Positions 60,712 through 64,000 of a DNA stretch of 64,000 nt are shown in pieces (within the stretch, counting starts at the first letter, position 1; each line of letters begins with the position of its first letter). This stretch comes from Jaminaea rosea (taxonomy: Eukaryota; Basidiomycota; Exobasidiomycetes; Microstromatales): the NCBI RefSeq assembly GCF_003144245.1, contig NW_020289990.1, positions 1 through 64,000 on the forward strand. Direction: 5' to 3'. The position numbers and the translations under genes are program-made. The notes under the pieces are model-generated. The model had not been told where the DNA came from. It did not search any database and saw only the letters and a program-made list of their open reading frames with translations.

Positions 60712-61292
60712 GATCCTTGCCAATGACAGCAGCCGGTTCGTACGTGTTGGTGATGCTGGTCGTACGCTGGTGTTGCTCTCCAAGAAGCTTTCACCTCGCC
60801 CTTCCCGCCCTTAGTCGTGCCGTCCACAAGTCGGGGTGTGAAGCGAGGGCGTCTCCCCGCCTGTGCCTGTGCTTATGCGTGAAGGCAAGCAAGGCGGACC
60901 TGGGACGGAGACGGACGCAGAGGGCAGCCAAGTGCGGTGCTGCTGCTGCCGGTGCCCCGCCACCAGAGAGCTCTAAAGTGAGGCGATGGCTTTGCAAGCG
61001 CTGCGCTTGATTAGGGAGGAGAGGAAATTGCTCCCTTTCGCTCGTCCCTTTTCCTTCCTTTTCATCCACACACCGAGACCTCCTCCTTATCACGGCGGCT
61101 GTGTGGCCACCCTTCACCCTTTTCCAGACCCTTGAAATTGGCTCCGGTAGTCAGTCGACCCTCTGCTGGCTAGAGTCGCTCGCAGCAGCAGCCCTTTGTA
61201 ACGCAAACGAAACGTTCAGCCGCGCAACGTTCAACCGCTTTTCCTTTCTCGACCCAGAATCGACAACATCAATACCGACGCTCTCGCCTAGC
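60712..61292. promoter_or_regulatory. Divergent promoter region
   Basis: 581 bases between NRK1 (minus) and the membrane-protein gene starting at 61293. The frame of the latter is open back to 61101 but begins with GTG and lacks an ATG, so a 5' exon cannot be excluded. No motif is claimed. Confidence 0.4.
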
Positions 61293-62537
61293 ATGGCTCC
61301 GCACACCGCATTCTCATCGAACACTGCCTCCTCCGCTCAAGGGAACGGGCACTTTCCCGTCGTAGCCGTCGTAGTGCCAGCGACAATCGCCTTCATCGGA
61401 CTGATCCTCGCAGTAATCCTTCTAGCGAGACGCAGCAAGGCAAGAAGACATCGCCTGCAACGCGAGACGTCACTCGAGGATGGCGCCCAGCAGGAGATGA
61501 GAGACAGGCCAGGAGGAGGTTTCACCACATTCCGCGGACGTCGTACGACTCGCAACGGGGACGCTGTGCCCCCACTTCGCACTCGCATCTGGCGAGGGCT
61601 CATCGAAACCTTCTCCGTCGAGCATGAGTTCTCTCATCTTTCCATGCGAGACCGACTGAGAGGGGAGACGAGCCTTCCTACCCCGTCGGGACGCAGGAGT
61701 GACAGGCCCCGTCCACCGAGAAGGACGGACAGCGGGCGTTCAGTCATGACCGTTCCTGCTTATAATGTCGAGCTGGGCGCTGATGAGCTGGTGCTTTGCA
61801 AGAGTGGTTTCGGGAGGGCCGAGGCCGAAGCGGAGACCGCTGGGGATCTCTCGGGAAGCACCATGGTGCTTGAGTCAGTGAGCTTGGGTACAGATGTCGA
61901 GGGGGAGGGGCAGAGATCGACCATGCTGCAGGTACCGCAGGCGGCTGCCTCTACACCCGCTACGTCAGGCGACAACGACGACTCGATGACCACCTCTGCT
62001 GCATCTCCTTTGACGCGCCCGCGCAACGACAGCTCAGCGACCATGATGAGTACCGCCAGCAGCAGTCAGGCGCCTACTCGCCCAGTCCGACCACGCAACT
62101 ACTCGCGCACAAGCTCAAACAGCCTACTGCGCTCCTACCTCCCCATCTGGCATCGTCGCGCCGCCTCAGCCAACGGCTCCACCACGCCTGGCGGTGGCTC
62201 GCCATGGACGGCAGAACAGAGGCGCTTCCTCTCTTCGGTTGAGAGCCTCGGACGCTACGGCCTTGGTGGAGGTAGCGGGACGCCTACGCCAGGGAGGGAG
62301 ACGCCCGGTGCGGGTGCGGGCGAGGGATATGCCGAGTCGCCCAGATACGAGATGGAGGAGAGGGTCGCATTTCCTATTTCGGGGGCAGTGGGGGCGCCGC
62401 CTGGGTATGAAGAGCAGCGCGGTTCACCGCAGGCCCAACACCAGGAGAACGAGTCTGGCGAACAAGAGATCGAAACGCCCACAACTTCTGAGCAGAGGAC
62501 TGGCTCCTTGACGACGGCCTCTGCTGGCCAAGCCTGA
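61293..62537 (+). CDS. Single-pass membrane protein with disordered cytosolic tail
   Basis: A single exon from the first in-frame ATG (MAPHTAFSSN) gives 414 residues. A short Ser/Asn-rich outside part is followed by one membrane segment at about 22-46 (FPVVAVVVPATIAFIGLILA, VILLARRSKARR). The long cytosolic tail is rich in Ser, Thr, Arg and Gly, with scattered blocks that look conserved (RIWRGLIETFSVEHEFSHLS, MRDRLRGETSLPTPSGRRS, YNVELGADELVLCKSGFG). This layout is common among fungal wall-sensor-like or mid2-like proteins, but the typical cysteine or Ser/Thr-rich ectodomain is missing here. No family was recognised. Confidence 0.7.
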   Translation: MAPHTAFSSNTASSAQGNGHFPVVAVVVPATIAFIGLILAVILLARRSKARRHRLQRETSLEDGAQQEMRDRPGGGFTTFRGRRTTRNGDAVPPLRTRIWRGLIETFSVEHEFSHLSMRDRLRGETSLPTPSGRRSDRPRPPRRTDSGRSVMTVPAYNVELGADELVLCKSGFGRAEAEAETAGDLSGSTMVLESVSLGTDVEGEGQRSTMLQVPQAAASTPATSGDNDDSMTTSAASPLTRPRNDSSATMMSTASSSQAPTRPVRPRNYSRTSSNSLLRSYLPIWHRRAASANGSTTPGGGSPWTAEQRRFLSSVESLGRYGLGGGSGTPTPGRETPGAGAGEGYAESPRYEMEERVAFPISGAVGAPPGYEEQRGSPQAQHQENESGEQEIETPTTSEQRTGSLTTASAGQA

Positions 62538-63407
62538 GGCAACGCGGCGAGCAAGACGTTCTTCTCGGCCGGCGGGCTGCTCAACATTCGGGCCTATTTC
62601 GCTTCTCCTCCCTTCTCCCTCCTCGCCGACACTGTTTCTGCTCTTCGCTCTCCTCCCCCCGAGCAGCTCCTCACCAACATGAACCCCCCTCCCCCATTTC
62701 CTCCTTCTTCCCTCATCGGTCCAATCCCCCACCTTTCAAGTCCCGCATCTGTATCTCTAGCTATTCATGCTCCACGCCGCGTTATCCCTTCCTCTTCCCT
62801 TCCCTGCTGCTCCTCGTCACACGTTCCGTACATGGACCCCCTCCCCTCACGCACAATCGCTTCATCAAAACTGTCCATAGCCCTCTAACGAGAAACGCGA
62901 AATGAATGAACGAAGACATGAAATGTTCGCGCGTTGCCCGATCTGCGAGCGAAGGGGACCTTGTTCAAGCGAGCGACAGGGAGATGGACGGCAATGATCA
63001 CAGCTGAAAATGAGCATACTATTGGCGACGTGATATGGGAAGATGAGGAGCACAAATGATGCTGTAGACGAGGCGAGACGAGATGGAGCAGGTGAGAGCA
63101 CGATGCGCTTTGAGGGTCAGAAACGAGGGCGAAGCCAATGGGTCGTGTGGTGTGAGAGAGCACGGACAGGCCTCTCTACGGTGTTCAGGCTGCCCTTGCT
63201 GGGCTCCCAAGGAGGTATGATGGGGAGTTGGAGGAGAAAATGCTGGTGGGTAGGCGCCGTGGCGCGTAGGGCTCGAGATTGGAAAGAGCAGCCGCGATGC
63301 TGGTTGGCTGCGGTCGGCTTGGTGGGCCTCTTGATCAAGGAAGCGAAGGGACAAAGTGCAGTGTCGTCCATCGTCCATCTTGCGCACACTACGCAAGCTG
63401 GTCTGGC
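62538..63407. other. Convergent 3' spacer, no gene recognised
   Basis: 870 bases between the stops of the genes at 61293-62537 and 63408. Open frames on both strands are short and lack family-like segments. A pyrimidine-rich stretch runs from about 62600 to 62860. Confidence 0.45.
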
Positions 63408-64000
63408 CTAGAAGTCCTCCTTCTTGGCAAAGTCGTCGAAGCGCATCGAGGCCCACGGCTCGTTGGCTCCATCAGCCCCTGCTCGCAGGTATTCCGCCGT
63501 AGCCAGATTGGCAGGCATGGTGTGCGTAGTGCTGGCCCCCTGAGCGAATGGATTGGCTCGCGGTGCCAGTCTTGCCGGAGTGGGCGCGATCGTCCTCCTC
63601 GGCGCTGGAGGGGGAGCCATGCTTCCCGGTCCAGCAGCGAGGTCGACATTCTCCTGCTCCTCGTCGACAAAGTCGCCCTCTTCATCGCCAAAGGCATCGC
63701 CCAGTACATCGTCCGCGGTGCGTTTGAGCGATGAGGAAGAGGAGGCGGCCACACTCGCGCCATCCTCCTCCATGAGATCGTCGCTGCGATTCTGATGGCG
63801 GATAGTGGCATACTCGACGGCGCTGGGCCAGGCATTCCCCTCGCCGAAAGGCTGCAGCTCCCTCGCGCCTTGTTGCTGCTGTGCCATTCCCCACGTAGGC
63901 ATGGATTGTGTCCTGCCCCACGTCGCTCGAGGTGGAAGGACGGCCGCACCACTGGGCGGTGTACCTGCCCTACCCCCATTCGACCCATCATACCCCCTCT
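63408..64000 (-). CDS. C-terminal part of an unrecognised gene cut by the window edge
   Basis: The frame ends at 63408 and is open to the edge of the window, so the 5' end lies outside. The visible 197 or so residues begin YDGSNGGRAGTPPSG and continue TWGRTQSMPTWGMAQQQQ. They include AWPSAVEYATIRHQN, an acidic stretch (GDAFGDEEGDFVDEEQENVD), a Pro/Arg-rich part and the terminal ASMRFDDFAKKEDF. The composition suggests a disordered regulatory or nuclear protein. No family was recognised. Confidence 0.6.
   Translation of the reverse strand, partial: RGYDGSNGGRAGTPPSGAAVLPPRATWGRTQSMPTWGMAQQQQGARELQPFGEGNAWPSAVEYATIRHQNRSDDLMEEDGASVAASSSSSLKRTADDVLGDAFGDEEGDFVDEEQENVDLAAGPGSMAPPPAPRRTIAPTPARLAPRANPFAQGASTTHTMPANLATAEYLRAGADGANEPWASMRFDDFAKKEDF

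Noticed and set aside
1-64000. tRNA and rRNA genes
   Set aside because: No convincing GGTTCGAA-type B box with matching A box or cloverleaf was noticed by eye; a covariance-model scan would settle it.

Overview
The window is nuclear DNA from a GC-rich, gene-dense fungus. Genes lie on both strands, and most are cut by short introns of about 50-110 bases with GTGAGT-type donors. TAF4, TAN1, VTC1, RAD21, GCN3, NHP2 and VPS60 homologues fix it as a fungus. The compact spliced genes, the F-box, ZIP and SANT set, and the many low-complexity serine/alanine-rich proteins suit a basidiomycete, perhaps Ustilaginomycotina. The last step is inference; no rDNA or other marker is present. No tRNA, rRNA, transposon, virus-like element or CRISPR array was recognised.

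Bases 1 to about 15,200 look like accessory sequence. They hold three related cysteine-rich secreted-type genes (903-1810, 2435-3015, 14404-14955), two large multi-pass membrane proteins with big outside domains (3264-5366, 6204-8534) and two unrecognised genes (9276-10895, 10965-12404). A decayed copy of the 3264-5366 gene lies at about 13510-14395. The convergent pair 2435-3015 / 3264-5366 recurs in reverse orientation at 13510-14955: an inverted segmental duplication in which the membrane gene has decayed.

Bases 15,700 to 40,600 are mainly a housekeeping block: exosome RRP42, the GTPase RBG1/DRG1, an AT-hook protein, eIF3m, NHP2, eIF2B-alpha (GCN3), TAN1, uroporphyrinogen decarboxylase (HEM12), an unrecognised lysine/serine-rich protein, MYG1, VTC1, a giant SANT-domain protein, a ZIP metal transporter, mitochondrial ribosomal mS33 and TAF4.

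Bases 40,600 to 46,900 carry an MFS transporter followed by an apparent sulfide-oxidation group. A mitochondrial persulfide-dioxygenase-like metallo-beta-lactamase protein is divergent from a DUF1275 membrane protein, which is followed by sulfide:quinone oxidoreductase. SQR makes persulfide from H2S and the dioxygenase would oxidise it to sulfite, so the two enzymes form consecutive steps.

Bases 47,000 to 50,000 hold two predicted secreted proteins on the minus strand. Bases 50,400 to 64,000 return to cellular genes: VPS60, RVS161, a small membrane protein, an F-box protein, cohesin RAD21, RFA2, nicotinamide riboside kinase, a single-pass membrane protein and a gene cut by the window edge. 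Splice sites were read by eye. Each spliced CDS described below keeps an open frame and has a length divisible by three.
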